DNA of 64,000 nt from Streptomyces parvus (GCF_014648875.1 NZ_BMRY01000014.1:62001-126000), one strand, 5' to 3'; positions 43,797 to 52,914 are shown, counted from the first letter of the stretch. Notes: a model not told the origin generated them from the sequence alone. Numbers and translations: made by a program.

Positions 43797-45212
43797 ATGG
43801 CCCCAGCTGCCATGCGTACTGCTGCACAATCCCTCTCCGGCGCCAAGCCGGTCTCCTACTGGCTCGACGACCCGGCCAGGCCCGACGCACTCCCCGCCCT
43901 CACCGGCGACGAGCACACCGACCTCCTGGTCGTCGGCGGCGGCTACAGCGGACTGTGGACCGCGCTCATCGCCAAGGAGCGCGATCCGGAGCGGGACGTC
44001 GTCCTCATCGAGGGGCACGAGGTGGGCTGGGCCGCCTCGGGCCGCAACGGCGGCTTCTGCGCCGCCTCCCTCACCCACGGGCTGGCCAACGGCGTGGAGC
44101 GCTGGCCCGGTGAGATCGCGAAGCTGGAGGAGCTGGGGGAGCGGAACCTCGACGCCATCGAGGCCGCCGTCGCCCGCTACGGCATCGACTGCGAGTTCGA
44201 GCGGACCGGCGAGATCGACGTCGCCACCGAACCCCATCAGCTCGAAGAGCTGCGGGAATGGCACGAGGAGATCACCGAGCTCGGTATCACCGGCGTCGAC
44301 TTCCTGGACCGGGACGCCCTGCGCGCCGAGGTCGACTCGCCCACCTTCCTCGGCGGCCTCTGGGACCGGCGCGGCGTCGCGATGCTGCACCCGGCGAAGC
44401 TCGCCTGGGGCCTCAAGCGGGCCTGTCAGGAACTGGGCGTACGGATCTACGAGCACACGCGCGGCCTCGACCTCGTCCGCTCGGGGGAGGGGATGGCGGT
44501 CCGCACCCCGTACGGCCGTGTCCTCGCCCGCCGGGTCGCGCTCGGGACCAACATCTTCCCCTCGCTCGTCAAGCGGGTCCGGCCCTACACCGTGCCGGTC
44601 TACGACTACGCGCTGATGACCGAACCGCTCACCCCCGAGCAGCTCGCATCCATCGGCTGGAAGGGCCGCCAGGGACTCGGTGACAGCGCCAACCAGTTCC
44701 ACTACTTCCGGCTTTCCGCGGACAACCGGATCCTCTGGGGCGGGTACGACGCGATCTATCCGTACGGGGGCCGGCTCAGCGCCGATCTCGACCAGCGTCC
44801 GGAGACCTTCCTGAAATTGGCGGAGCAGTTCTTCACCTGCTTCCCGCAGCTTTCCGGGCTGAATTTCTCGCATGCCTGGGGCGGTGCGATCGACACCTGT
44901 TCGCGCTTCACGGCATTCTTCGGAACGGCCCATCAGGGGCGGGTCGCCTACGCCGCCGGATTCACCGGTCTCGGCGTCGGATCCACCCGTTTCGGGGCCG
45001 ACGTGATGCTCGATCTGCTCTCCGGCGAGGAGACCGAACGGACCCGTCTGGAGATGGTCCGCTCCAAGCCGATGCCCTTCCCGCCGGAGCCGTTCGCCTG
45101 GGCCGGGATCGAGATCACCAAGCGGTCCCTGGCCCGCGCCGACAGCAACGGCGGCCACCGCAATCTGTGGCTGAAAGCCATGGACAAGCTGGGGCTCGGC
45201 TTCGACAGCTGA
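43797..45212 (+). CDS. FAD-dependent oxidoreductase, PuuB/OrdL-like
   Basis: DAO-family flavoprotein, 471 residues. The dinucleotide-binding motif is LLVVGGGYSGLWTALIAKE, with the next strand VVLIEGHEVGWAASGRNGGF typical of gamma-glutamylputrescine oxidase and related amine oxidases. C-terminal FAD contacts are AYAAGFTGLGVGST. The ATG at 43797 has AAGGAG upstream. As the last gene of the Pot operon it most likely oxidises putrescine or gamma-glutamylputrescine, feeding the operon's aldehyde dehydrogenase. A gamma-glutamyl ligase is not in the window. Confidence 0.87.
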   Translation: MAPAAMRTAAQSLSGAKPVSYWLDDPARPDALPALTGDEHTDLLVVGGGYSGLWTALIAKERDPERDVVLIEGHEVGWAASGRNGGFCAASLTHGLANGVERWPGEIAKLEELGERNLDAIEAAVARYGIDCEFERTGEIDVATEPHQLEELREWHEEITELGITGVDFLDRDALRAEVDSPTFLGGLWDRRGVAMLHPAKLAWGLKRACQELGVRIYEHTRGLDLVRSGEGMAVRTPYGRVLARRVALGTNIFPSLVKRVRPYTVPVYDYALMTEPLTPEQLASIGWKGRQGLGDSANQFHYFRLSADNRILWGGYDAIYPYGGRLSADLDQRPETFLKLAEQFFTCFPQLSGLNFSHAWGGAIDTCSRFTAFFGTAHQGRVAYAAGFTGLGVGSTRFGADVMLDLLSGEETERTRLEMVRSKPMPFPPEPFAWAGIEITKRSLARADSNGGHRNLWLKAMDKLGLGFDS

Positions 45213-45241
45213 CACCCCGTCCAACGGTGTGACCCACTTCA

Positions 45242-45255
45242 CTACCAACTGGTAG
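45242..45255. promoter_or_regulatory. candidate operator palindrome
   Basis: CTACCA-AC-TGGTAG, perfect 6-bp arms with two central bases, 95 bp upstream of the orphan gene at 45350 and just after the Pot operon. A CATAGT stretch at 45268-45273 could be a -10, putting the palindrome over the -35 region. No regulator gene is adjacent. Confidence 0.4.
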
Positions 45256-45304
45256 CCCGAACCCGCGTCATAGTCGGGGCCGAACGCTCTCTCGCACGTG
45301 TACG

Positions 45305-45326
45305 CACCGGCGGAACCCCGCCGGTG
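45305..45326 (+). terminator. hairpin in the leader of the 45350 gene
   Basis: Perfect 9-bp stem CACCGGCGG with CCGCCGGTG and a 4-base loop, 23 bp before the ATG at 45350. It may be a 5'-leader structure or the late terminator of the Pot operon. Confidence 0.5.
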
Positions 45327-45349
45327 ATCACGTCCACGGGAGGCTGGTC

Positions 45350-45829
45350 ATGACGGGACCGGAAACGAAAGCCGCGATCGAGTGGCTCACATCGGTGGCA
45401 CCGGACCCCGGCGCCTGCCGGTGGGAATGGGAGCGCAACCCGCAGGGGGTCGCCCTCCTTCCCGCCGGCAGGCGCTGGGACGTGCTGATCCTCCCCGGTG
45501 AGCTGGGCTATCCGACGCTCGACGTCCTCACCCGCCTCGTCGACCGCCCGGGCCCCGTCCTCGCCGACTTCGGGGAGTCCCGCATGGGCTTCTTCGTCCC
45601 GCCGGGCACCGTCTCCCGCTGGATCGGCACGGGGGTCAGGGGCTGCGGCCAGGGCACCTGGATCGTCGTGCCGTATCCGGGGCGCGCCACCGGAGGCGTG
45701 CGCTGGCTCATCCCGCCGGACGGCTCGGGAACCCTCACCGACGCCGCGCTCCTCGAACTCGCCATGCACGAGGCGGCGGGTGCCGCCGCCCGGGACGCCC
45801 GTGACGATCGCCGCCGCCCCGAGGGCTGA
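45350..45829 (+). CDS. hypothetical protein, possible prim-pol-related fragment
   Basis: Protein of 159 residues, soluble, that I cannot assign. It has a compact pattern with WEWERNPQGVALLPAGRRWD, ILPGELGYPTLDVL, ADFGESRMGFFVPPGT and GVRWLIPPDGSGTLTD. The arrangement of short strands ending in PPG and IPP motifs recalls the small DNA primase/polymerase-like proteins of Streptomyces, but no catalytic Asp pair is evident, so this is a guess. The ATG has GGGAGG upstream. A palindromic site and a hairpin precede it. Confidence 0.7.
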   Translation: MTGPETKAAIEWLTSVAPDPGACRWEWERNPQGVALLPAGRRWDVLILPGELGYPTLDVLTRLVDRPGPVLADFGESRMGFFVPPGTVSRWIGTGVRGCGQGTWIVVPYPGRATGGVRWLIPPDGSGTLTDAALLELAMHEAAGAAARDARDDRRRPEG

Positions 45830-45847
45830 GCACCGTTGCCAGAGGTC

Positions 45848-45876
45848 TTGACAACCTGATTGGTCTGGACCATGTT
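45848..45876 (+). promoter_or_regulatory. chitinase promoter
   Basis: TTGACA (45848-45853) and CATGTT (45871-45876) with a 17-base spacer form a good vegetative-type promoter. The spacer and first -10 base are covered by the DasR-type operator at 45861-45872. Confidence 0.7.
45861..45872. promoter_or_regulatory. DasR-type operator (dre)
   Basis: TGGTCTGGACCA, one base off the perfect palindrome TGGTCTAGACCA known as the DasR-responsive element of Streptomyces chitin and N-acetylglucosamine genes. Lying between the -35 and -10 of the chitinase promoter, it would repress until glucosamine-6-phosphate releases DasR. Confidence 0.85.
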
Positions 45877-45919
45877 GTGCGCACGTCACTCGCCGACTTA
45901 CCCCTGCGCGGAGGCTGTT

Positions 45920-47743
45920 GTGGAACGCACCGGACCAACCGTCAGATTCTCCGGACTTCTGGCCGCAGCAACGGCCGCCGTGCTCGCCGCCGGTGCCCTG
46001 GTCGCCACGGCGCCGACGGCCGGCGCGGCGGACGTGGACCTGGCCCGCAACGGCGGCTTCGAGTCGGGGCTCGACGGGTGGAGCTGTACGGCCGCCAGTG
46101 GGTCGGCCGTCTCCACCCCGGTGCACGGCGGGACCAAGGCGCTGAAGGCCACCCCGGCGGGCAGCGACAACGCCAAGTGCTCCCAGAACGTCGCCGTGAA
46201 GCCCAACTCCCGCTACACACTGAGCGCCTGGGTGCAGGGCAGCTACGTCTACCTCGGCGCGACCGGCACCGGCACCACCGACGTCTCCACCTGGACCCAG
46301 TCCTCCGGAGCCTGGAAGCAGCTCAGCACCACGTTCACCACCGGCCCGAACACCACTTCGGTGAGCGTCTACACCCACGGCTGGTACGGCACCCCCGCCC
46401 ACTACGTCGACGACCTCACCCTCGTCGGCCCCGGCGGCGATCCCGTGGTGATCCCCGCCGTCCCCGCGGGCCTGAAGACCACCGCGGTCACCTCGTCCTC
46501 CGTCGCGCTCTCCTGGAACGCCGTGTCCGGCGCGAGCGGCTACAACGTCTACCGCGGCGGTGCGAAGGTGGCCACGGCCACCGGTCCGTCCGCCACCGTG
46601 ACGGGCCTGACGCCCTCGACCGCGTACAGCTTCCAGGTCGCCGCCACCAACGCGGCCGGCGAGTCCGCGAAGTCGGCCGCCGTCACCGCGACCACCACGG
46701 AGGGCGGCGGAGGCGGTGGCACCGAGCTCCCCGCCCGGGCGCTCGTCGGCTATCTGCACTCCAGCTTCGCCAACGGCTCCGGCTACACGCGGATGGCGGA
46801 CGTGCCCGACTCCTGGGACGTCATCAACCTCGCCTTCGGCGAGCCCACCTCCGTCACCTCCGGCGACATCCGCTTCTCGCTCTGCCCGGTCGCCGAGTGC
46901 CCGAACGTCGAGTCCGAGGCGGAGTTCAAGGCCGCGATCAAGGCCAAGCAGGCCGCGGGCAAGAAGGTGCTGATCTCGATCGGCGGCCAGAACGGACAGG
47001 TGCAGCTCGGCTCCACCGCCGCCCGGGACGCCTTCGTCACCTCGGTCTCGAAGATCATCGACACCTACGGTCTCGACGGCCTCGACATCGACTTCGAAGG
47101 CCACTCGCTCTCCCTGAACACGGGAGACACCGACTTCCGCAACCCGACCTCACCCGTGATCGTGAACCTGATCTCCGCGGTGAAGTCCCTCAAGGCGAAG
47201 TACGGCTCCGACTTCGTCCTCACGATGGCGCCGGAGACCTTCTTCGTCCAGCTCGGCTACCAGTTCTACGGCTCGGGCCCCTGGGGCGGCCAGGACCCGC
47301 GCGCCGGAGCCTATCTGCCGGTCATCCACGCGCTGCGCGACGACCTGACCCTGCTGCACGTCCAGGACTACAACTCGGGCCCGATCATGGGCCTCGACAA
47401 CCAGTACCACACCATGGGCGGCGCGGACTTCCACATCGCGATGACCGACATGCTGCTCGCGGGCTTCCCGGTGGCGGGCGACACCACCAAGGTCTTCCCC
47501 GGCCTCCGCCCCGACCAGGTCGCCATCGGCCTCCCGGCCTCCACCCAGGCGGGCAACGGCCACACCACGCCCGCCGAGGTCAACAAGGCGCTCAACTGCC
47601 TCATCAAGAAGACCGACTGCGGCTCGTACCAGACCCACGGAACCTGGTCCGATCTGCGCGGCCTGATGACCTGGTCCATCAACTGGGACCGCTTCAACAA
47701 CTGGGAGTTCTCGAAGAACTTCGACGCCTACTTCGGCAACTGA
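45920..47743 (+). CDS. secreted family 18 chitinase
   Basis: Exported endochitinase, 607 residues from the GTG at 45920 (GGAGG five bases upstream). Domains: signal peptide to about residue 35 (AGALVATAPTAGAA); a carbohydrate-binding module at about 37-172 (NGGFESGLDGWSCTAASGSA); a fibronectin type III domain at about 180-262 (PAGLKTTAVTSSSVALSWNA); a Gly linker; and a GH18 barrel from 270, with the catalytic motif DGLDIDFE (386-393, proton donor Glu393). The layout matches streptomycete ChiC/ChiD-like enzymes. A dre operator overlaps its promoter. Its 3' end overlaps the convergent PAP2 gene by 50 bp. Confidence 0.94.
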   Translation: MERTGPTVRFSGLLAAATAAVLAAGALVATAPTAGAADVDLARNGGFESGLDGWSCTAASGSAVSTPVHGGTKALKATPAGSDNAKCSQNVAVKPNSRYTLSAWVQGSYVYLGATGTGTTDVSTWTQSSGAWKQLSTTFTTGPNTTSVSVYTHGWYGTPAHYVDDLTLVGPGGDPVVIPAVPAGLKTTAVTSSSVALSWNAVSGASGYNVYRGGAKVATATGPSATVTGLTPSTAYSFQVAATNAAGESAKSAAVTATTTEGGGGGGTELPARALVGYLHSSFANGSGYTRMADVPDSWDVINLAFGEPTSVTSGDIRFSLCPVAECPNVESEAEFKAAIKAKQAAGKKVLISIGGQNGQVQLGSTAARDAFVTSVSKIIDTYGLDGLDIDFEGHSLSLNTGDTDFRNPTSPVIVNLISAVKSLKAKYGSDFVLTMAPETFFVQLGYQFYGSGPWGGQDPRAGAYLPVIHALRDDLTLLHVQDYNSGPIMGLDNQYHTMGGADFHIAMTDMLLAGFPVAGDTTKVFPGLRPDQVAIGLPASTQAGNGHTTPAEVNKALNCLIKKTDCGSYQTHGTWSDLRGLMTWSINWDRFNNWEFSKNFDAYFGN

Positions 47744-48554
47744 CCCACCACAGGGGCGCCAGCACCAGCGGCCCCAGGCACCAACTGGCCAACACGTCCA
47801 GCGGCCAGTGGTAGCCGTGCAGCACCAGACCGATGCCCGTCGCCGTGGTCAGCAGGATCGCGGCGACGGGCATCATCCACGCCCGGGGCCAGGAAGCCCC
47901 CCGCAGCCACGCCGGACGCTCCAGCGCCAGCAGCACCAGGGCGGTCGCCCCGTACGCCACGGCGGCCGTCGCCGTATGACCGGACGGGTAGTAGTTGACG
48001 GCCTCCGTCAGCGGCCCCTGCCGGGCGGTGGCCACCTTCAGCGGGATCACCAGGGCGGGCACCGCCGCCATGGTGAGGGCCGCGTACACCGCGAGCCGCA
48101 GGGCACGGCGCCAGAGGGCGTACGCGATCGCGGCGGTCAGCACCGGCAGCGCCACCGCCATCCCCCCGAGATCGGAGAGAACCTGGGTCAGCGGGGCCGG
48201 GCCGGTCCCGAAGAGCTTCCCGCCCACCCGCTCGTCCAGCCGGAACAGTGGACCTTCGACGGCGACCTGCCAGGTGATCACCGCGAAGAGAACCGCGAGC
48301 AGCCCAAGAGCACCGCGGACATATCCGGAAACGAGGGGGGCCGGCCACCCGGGAACAGGGGGGGTTGTTCCGGGATGGCCGGCGGGATCGGTTCGCCGCG
48401 CGCCCCGGGGGGTATGGGGCGGGCGGCCGTCCGATCGGTGAGGAGTCCCGGAGCCATCGGCTCCGGCATGCGCGAACGCACGCCCCGGACGGTGCTGGGG
48501 AAGCCCCGACCCGGAGTCGGCCGCGGTTTCCCGGGGCCGAGGTGTTTCTCTCAT
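47694..48554 (-). CDS. PAP2 family phosphatase
   Basis: Membrane phosphatidic acid phosphatase type 2 protein of about 286 residues. The lipid phosphatase motifs are visible: LKVATARQGP (KXXXXXXRP-like), YPSGHTATAAVAYG (PSGH) and the last motif around LHGYHWPLDVLASWCLG (His and Asp). There are five to six membrane segments after an 80-residue hydrophilic N-terminus. The start is uncertain (ATG 48554 has no clear ribosome-binding site; open to 48644). The last residues come from sequence antisense to the chitinase end. Probably dephosphorylates undecaprenyl or phosphatidyl phosphates. Confidence 0.82.
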   Translation of the reverse strand: MRETPRPRETAADSGSGLPQHRPGRAFAHAGADGSGTPHRSDGRPPHTPRGARRTDPAGHPGTTPPVPGWPAPLVSGYVRGALGLLAVLFAVITWQVAVEGPLFRLDERVGGKLFGTGPAPLTQVLSDLGGMAVALPVLTAAIAYALWRRALRLAVYAALTMAAVPALVIPLKVATARQGPLTEAVNYYPSGHTATAAVAYGATALVLLALERPAWLRGASWPRAWMMPVAAILLTTATGIGLVLHGYHWPLDVLASWCLGPLVLAPLWWVSCRSRRRSSSRTPSC

Positions 48555-48702
48555 CTGCAGAAACCGTACGGCAGCGAAGGGGCGGCCGACAGTCGCCACC
48601 GCCTCCCGCCATCGCCCCCGCACACGTTCTTCACAGGCCCTCACCCGGACGCCGTACGGCAGCGGCGCGGGGCCGCCGCCGTACGAGCCCGGGTTCGAGG
48701 AA

Positions 48703-50043
48703 TCAGAGCGTGCCGAACGCCCGCTCGATGATGTCGAGGCCCTCGTTCAGCAGGTCCTCGCCGATCACCAGCGGCGGCAGGAAGCGCAGGACGTTGCCGT
48801 ACGTGCCACAGGTCAGGACGAGCAGCCCCTCGGCGTGGCAGGCCTTCGCGAGCGCGCCCGCCGCCTCCGGGTTCGGGTCCTTCGTGCCGGACTTCACCAG
48901 CTCGATCGCGATCATCGCGCCACGGCCGCGGATGTCACCGATGATGTCGCCGTTCGGGAGCTTCGCCTGCATCTCGGCGAGGCGGCCCTTCATGACCTCC
49001 TCGATCCGCTTGGCCTTCCCGTTCAGGTCCAGCTCACGCATCGTCTCGATCGCGCCCAGCGCACCGGCGCAGGCGACCGGGTTTCCGCCGTACGTACCGC
49101 CCAGGCCGCCCGCGTGCGCGGCGTCCATGATCTCGGCGCGGCCGGTCACGGCGGAGAGCGGCAGGCCGCCCGCGATGCCCTTGGCGGTGGTGATCAGGTC
49201 CGGGACGACGCCCTCGTCCTCGCAGGCGAACCACTGGCCGGTACGGCAGAAGCCGGACTGGATCTCGTCCGCGACGAAGACGATGCCGTTGTCCTTGGCG
49301 AACTGCGCGATCGCCGGGAGGAAGCCCTTGGCCGGCTCGATGAAGCCGCCCTCGCCGAGCACCGGCTCGATGATGATCGCTGCGACGTTGTCGGCGCCGA
49401 TCTGCTTGGTGATCGCGTCGATGGCCTGCGCGGACGCCTCGGCCCCGGCGTTCTCGGCACCGGTCGGCCAGCGGTAGCCGTAGGCGACCGGGACACGGTA
49501 GACCTCGGGCGCGAACGGGCCGAAGCCCTGCTTGTACGGCATGTTCTTCGCCGTCATGCCCATGGTGAGGTTGGTGCGGCCGTGGTAGCCGTGGTCGAAG
49601 ACGACGACGGCGGTCCGCTTGGTGTAGGCGCGGGCGATCTTCACCGCGTTCTCCACGGCCTCGGCGCCCGAGTTGAACAGCGCGGACTTCTTCGCGTGGT
49701 CGCCCGGCGTCAGCTCGGCGAGCTGCTCGCAGACCTCGACGTACCCCTCGTACGGCGTGACCATGAAACAGGTGTGGGTGAAGTCCGCGAGCTGCGCGGA
49801 GGCCCGCCGCACGACGGCCTCGGCGGACGCGCCCACGGAGGTCACGGCGATCCCGGACCCGAAGTCGATCAGCCGGTTGCCGTCCACGTCTTCGATGATC
49901 CCGCCGCCCGCCCGGGCGGTGAACACCGGCAGGGTCGAGCCCACACCCGCGGCGACGGCCGCGGTACGACGAGCCTGGAGCTCGATGGACTTCGGGCCGG
50001 GGATGGCGGTGACGACGCGGCGCTCCTGCGGGATTGCGGTCAT
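48703..50043 (-). CDS. gabT: 4-aminobutyrate aminotransferase
   Basis: GABA aminotransferase, 446 residues, converting GABA and 2-oxoglutarate to succinic semialdehyde and glutamate. Blocks: RLIDFGSGIAVTSVGASAEA, ALFNSGAEAVENAVKIARAY, the DHGYHGRTNLTMGMTAK loop, FVADEIQSGFCRTG (Asp contacting PLP) and the PLP-binding Lys288 in TTAKGIAGGLPLSAV. The ATG at 50043 has AGGAG upstream. It follows on naturally from the putrescine-to-GABA genes in this region. Confidence 0.92.
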   Translation of the reverse strand: MTAIPQERRVVTAIPGPKSIELQARRTAAVAAGVGSTLPVFTARAGGGIIEDVDGNRLIDFGSGIAVTSVGASAEAVVRRASAQLADFTHTCFMVTPYEGYVEVCEQLAELTPGDHAKKSALFNSGAEAVENAVKIARAYTKRTAVVVFDHGYHGRTNLTMGMTAKNMPYKQGFGPFAPEVYRVPVAYGYRWPTGAENAGAEASAQAIDAITKQIGADNVAAIIIEPVLGEGGFIEPAKGFLPAIAQFAKDNGIVFVADEIQSGFCRTGQWFACEDEGVVPDLITTAKGIAGGLPLSAVTGRAEIMDAAHAGGLGGTYGGNPVACAGALGAIETMRELDLNGKAKRIEEVMKGRLAEMQAKLPNGDIIGDIRGRGAMIAIELVKSGTKDPNPEAAGALAKACHAEGLLVLTCGTYGNVLRFLPPLVIGEDLLNEGLDIIERAFGTL

Positions 50044-50309
50044 GCGGGGCTCCTGGGGGTGTTTCGGACGCTCTTCTTTTCTGCAGGCTAGGGGTGGGGG
50101 AGGGGTGCGGGCATGCTCCGATCGGGAGTGGTGGGGGGTGTGTCCTTGTCCTTGGCGGACAGGTGGGGGCGTGCATCCGGTGCCGGCGCGGGCCGCCTCC
50201 ACGGCGGGGCCGACGGTCACTATCCGGGCGCGTTGCTGAACTCACCGTGCGCGCGCACTAGATTGGCCGGGGCAGCGGACGGACCGGCAGGTCAAGGGGG
50301 CAGTGGTTC

Positions 50310-52838
50310 ATGGACGACGACGGCACGCGGGGTGTACGGGGACCGAGTGCGGACAGGGCCCCCGGACCGGCCGTTCCGCCACCGCCCGCGCATCCGCCGC
50401 GGGTCCCGCACCCGGCCACCGGCACGCATCCGGCCACCGGCACGCATCCGGCCGACCGCCACCCGGCCGACCGGAACCAGGCCGACCGGTATCCGTCCGG
50501 CACCCACCCGGGCCCGCCGGCGGAGCAGCGGAGCCCGGGGGCCGCGTCCGCCCCGCCGGTCGAGCACCGCCCGGCCCCGCCCGCCGCGTCGCCGCCCTCC
50601 GGATCCCCGGTCGACGCCTGGCTGCGCACCCCCCGCCCCCAGCAGGAACCGGGCGTCTGGCGGTACGGATACACCCCGCCCCCGCCCGAGGAGTCCGAGC
50701 GGGTCTCCGACCGGTCGCTGCTGGTCGGCGCCCTCATCGCCCTCCTCTCCGCACTGCTGCTGTGGTCGCTGTGGCGCAACGGCTACCTCCCCTACCGCCT
50801 CGTCCCGCTGAAGCTCTTCACCCCGGGCGAGTGGTGGAACCCAGGCACCTCCGGCGGCCCCCGCACCATCGAGGGCAGCGACGCCCTCACGGTGTACGAG
50901 GCGATCCTCTTCGGTCTGCTGGCCTACGGCTGCGGCCGGATCGGCAACTTCTCCGAGCTCTTCCGCCGCCATGTCGCCGAGCGCGGCCAGCCCTTCCTCG
51001 CCCTCGCGGCGGCCGGCGCGGCGGGCCTGACCCAGCTGCTCGTCTGGAAGGAGACGCTCCCGGTCGTCCGCCCAGTCCTGGTGCTGGTCGCCTCCGTCGC
51101 GGGCGGCGAGATCTACCAGAGCCAGACCGTCGTCAACGTGATCTACGGGCTGATCGCCGCCGCCGTCCTCTGGCCCTTCGCCCGGCTCGGCCGCTGGCGC
51201 GAACTGATCGCCGCCCGCCGGGGGAGCGGCGTCCCCGCGCCGGACGCCGACGCGGCCCCCGCCACCACCACCTCCGCCGACCAGTGGCCCGAGCTGCGCG
51301 CCGCGGGCTGGGCCGACGCCGCGGACACCCTCACCGCCGAGGTCCGCACCGGCCGCATGAACGACGTGGACGTGGCCCGGCTGCGCCACGCCTGGCGGCT
51401 CGCCACCCGGCGGCCCGACCGGCTCGGCCCGCTCGCGGAGTCCGTCCTGCGGACCGGCGGGGCAGCCGCCCTGCACCCCTCCGGCCACCGCGACCTCCCC
51501 CGGCGCACCGCCCGCCACGACGTGCTCACCGGCCAGGTCAGGATCGGCCGGTGCGCCGACGACCCGCACAACCCCTACATCCGCCGGGGCACGAGCCTCG
51601 CCCTGGACCCCGCGCTGCTCGGCACCTCCCTGCTCGCCGTCGGACCGCCCGGCGCCGGGAAGTCCGCACGGCTGGTCCGGCCGGTCGTCGAGGCGCTCGC
51701 CCTGCGCGCCCTGGCCGGACAGGCGGCGGTCCTCGCCGTCGGAGGGGCGGGCGAGCCGCTCGGCCCGGACGAGGCCTTCGACGTCGTCGTCCGCGTCGGC
51801 CACCCCGGCTCCGCCCACGACATCGATCTGTACGGCGGCACCACCGACCCCGACGAGGCGGCAGCCGTCCTCGCCGAAGGGCTCGTCGGCGATGTCGGCA
51901 GCCTCGACAGCCGCCGCGCCGCCACCGTCCTCGCCCAGCTGCTCGGCCCCTACCGGGCCGCCCACGGCCACTTCCCCTCAGTGCCCGAGCTGCGGGAACT
52001 CCTCGACGGCGCCCCGGCCGCGTTCGCCGGGCTCCGCGCCTCCCTCGAAGCGGCCGGCCACCACGCGATGCTCCGCGAGCTGGACGCGCGGTCCCGGCAG
52101 GCGGGCGGCCCCGGCGACCCGGCACCCGCACTCGCCGACCGGGTGGCCCTGCTCGACCGGCCCACGTTCGCCGGGTTCTTCGCCACCGGCCCGGACGCCC
52201 GCCCCTTCGAGCTGCGTGCGCTCGGCCAGTACCCGCTGCGGGTCCGCGTCGACCTGCCGGAGCGCGGCCACGCCGAGGCGTCCCGGCTGCTGACCCGGCT
52301 GCTCCTCGCCCAGTTCACCGCGATCACCGCAGCCCGCACCGACACCTCGCTCTTCGTCTGCCTCGTCCTGGACGACGCCACCCACGCCGTCACCGCCGAG
52401 ACCGTCCGCGGCATCCGCCGGCTGCGCTCGGTCAACGCCGGCGCGGTGCTCGCCCTCCGTACCGTCGACGACGTCCCCGAGGCCCTGCACACCCCGCTGC
52501 TCGGTGCGGTCGGCTGCACGGCGGCCTTCTCCGGCATCACCACCTGGGACGGCAAACGCTTCGCCGAGGCCTGGGGCAAGGAATGGGTGGAGACCCGCGA
52601 GGTCGCCCAGCACACCGTCTTCGCCGACCAGCCGTTCACCCGCGCCCTGCACGCCCTGCGCAAGCTCGTCACCGGCAAGGCCGTGACCACGGACGCCGTG
52701 ACCGTACGGCAGGTGGAGAAGGAGCGCTGGTCGGCCTCGGAACTGGCGTACGCGGTTCCGTCGGGGCACGCGGTCATCCGGTTGGCCAATGTCGACGGCG
52801 AACACGCACCCCCCCTCCTCGTCCACCTCGACGGCTGA
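50310..52838 (+). CDS. membrane P-loop ATPase, TraG/VirD4-like
   Basis: Large protein of 842 residues that I recognise only at fold level. The first 130 residues are Pro/His-rich and disordered. Several membrane segments follow between about 136 and 305. The cytoplasmic part has Walker A GPPGAGKS at 445-452 and a Walker B-like strand SLFVCLVLDDA ending at Asp688-Asp689, about 240 residues on, as in TraG/VirD4 or HerA/FtsK-type ATPases. Before the P-loop, IRRGTSLALDPALLGTSLLA resembles coupling-protein sequence. No relaxase, pilus or integrase genes are near. An alternative is a streptomycete-specific ATPase of unrelated role. Confidence 0.7.
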   Translation: MDDDGTRGVRGPSADRAPGPAVPPPPAHPPRVPHPATGTHPATGTHPADRHPADRNQADRYPSGTHPGPPAEQRSPGAASAPPVEHRPAPPAASPPSGSPVDAWLRTPRPQQEPGVWRYGYTPPPPEESERVSDRSLLVGALIALLSALLLWSLWRNGYLPYRLVPLKLFTPGEWWNPGTSGGPRTIEGSDALTVYEAILFGLLAYGCGRIGNFSELFRRHVAERGQPFLALAAAGAAGLTQLLVWKETLPVVRPVLVLVASVAGGEIYQSQTVVNVIYGLIAAAVLWPFARLGRWRELIAARRGSGVPAPDADAAPATTTSADQWPELRAAGWADAADTLTAEVRTGRMNDVDVARLRHAWRLATRRPDRLGPLAESVLRTGGAAALHPSGHRDLPRRTARHDVLTGQVRIGRCADDPHNPYIRRGTSLALDPALLGTSLLAVGPPGAGKSARLVRPVVEALALRALAGQAAVLAVGGAGEPLGPDEAFDVVVRVGHPGSAHDIDLYGGTTDPDEAAAVLAEGLVGDVGSLDSRRAATVLAQLLGPYRAAHGHFPSVPELRELLDGAPAAFAGLRASLEAAGHHAMLRELDARSRQAGGPGDPAPALADRVALLDRPTFAGFFATGPDARPFELRALGQYPLRVRVDLPERGHAEASRLLTRLLLAQFTAITAARTDTSLFVCLVLDDATHAVTAETVRGIRRLRSVNAGAVLALRTVDDVPEALHTPLLGAVGCTAAFSGITTWDGKRFAEAWGKEWVETREVAQHTVFADQPFTRALHALRKLVTGKAVTTDAVTVRQVEKERWSASELAYAVPSGHAVIRLANVDGEHAPPLLVHLDG
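50414..50449 (+). repeat. two tandem 18-bp coding repeats
   Basis: Two identical copies of GGCCACCGGCACGCATCC, followed by degenerate GGCCGACCG copies, encode the low-complexity N-terminus (PATGTH twice, then PAD-type repeats) of the membrane ATPase. Confidence 0.75.
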
Positions 52839-52899
52839 GAGGGCCCAACCGGCTACCAGGAAGTAACGCGGAGGTCGACGGAGAGCGGTTACCGGCACC

Positions 52900-52914
52900 C
52901 TGCCAGCCTGGCAG
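52900..52914. promoter_or_regulatory. candidate operator upstream of pucR-type gene
   Basis: Palindrome CTGCCAG-C-CTGGCAG in the 196-bp gap before the PucR-family gene. It is 120 bp from the start codon. It may be an autoregulatory site or part of a terminator for the ATPase gene. Confidence 0.35.
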
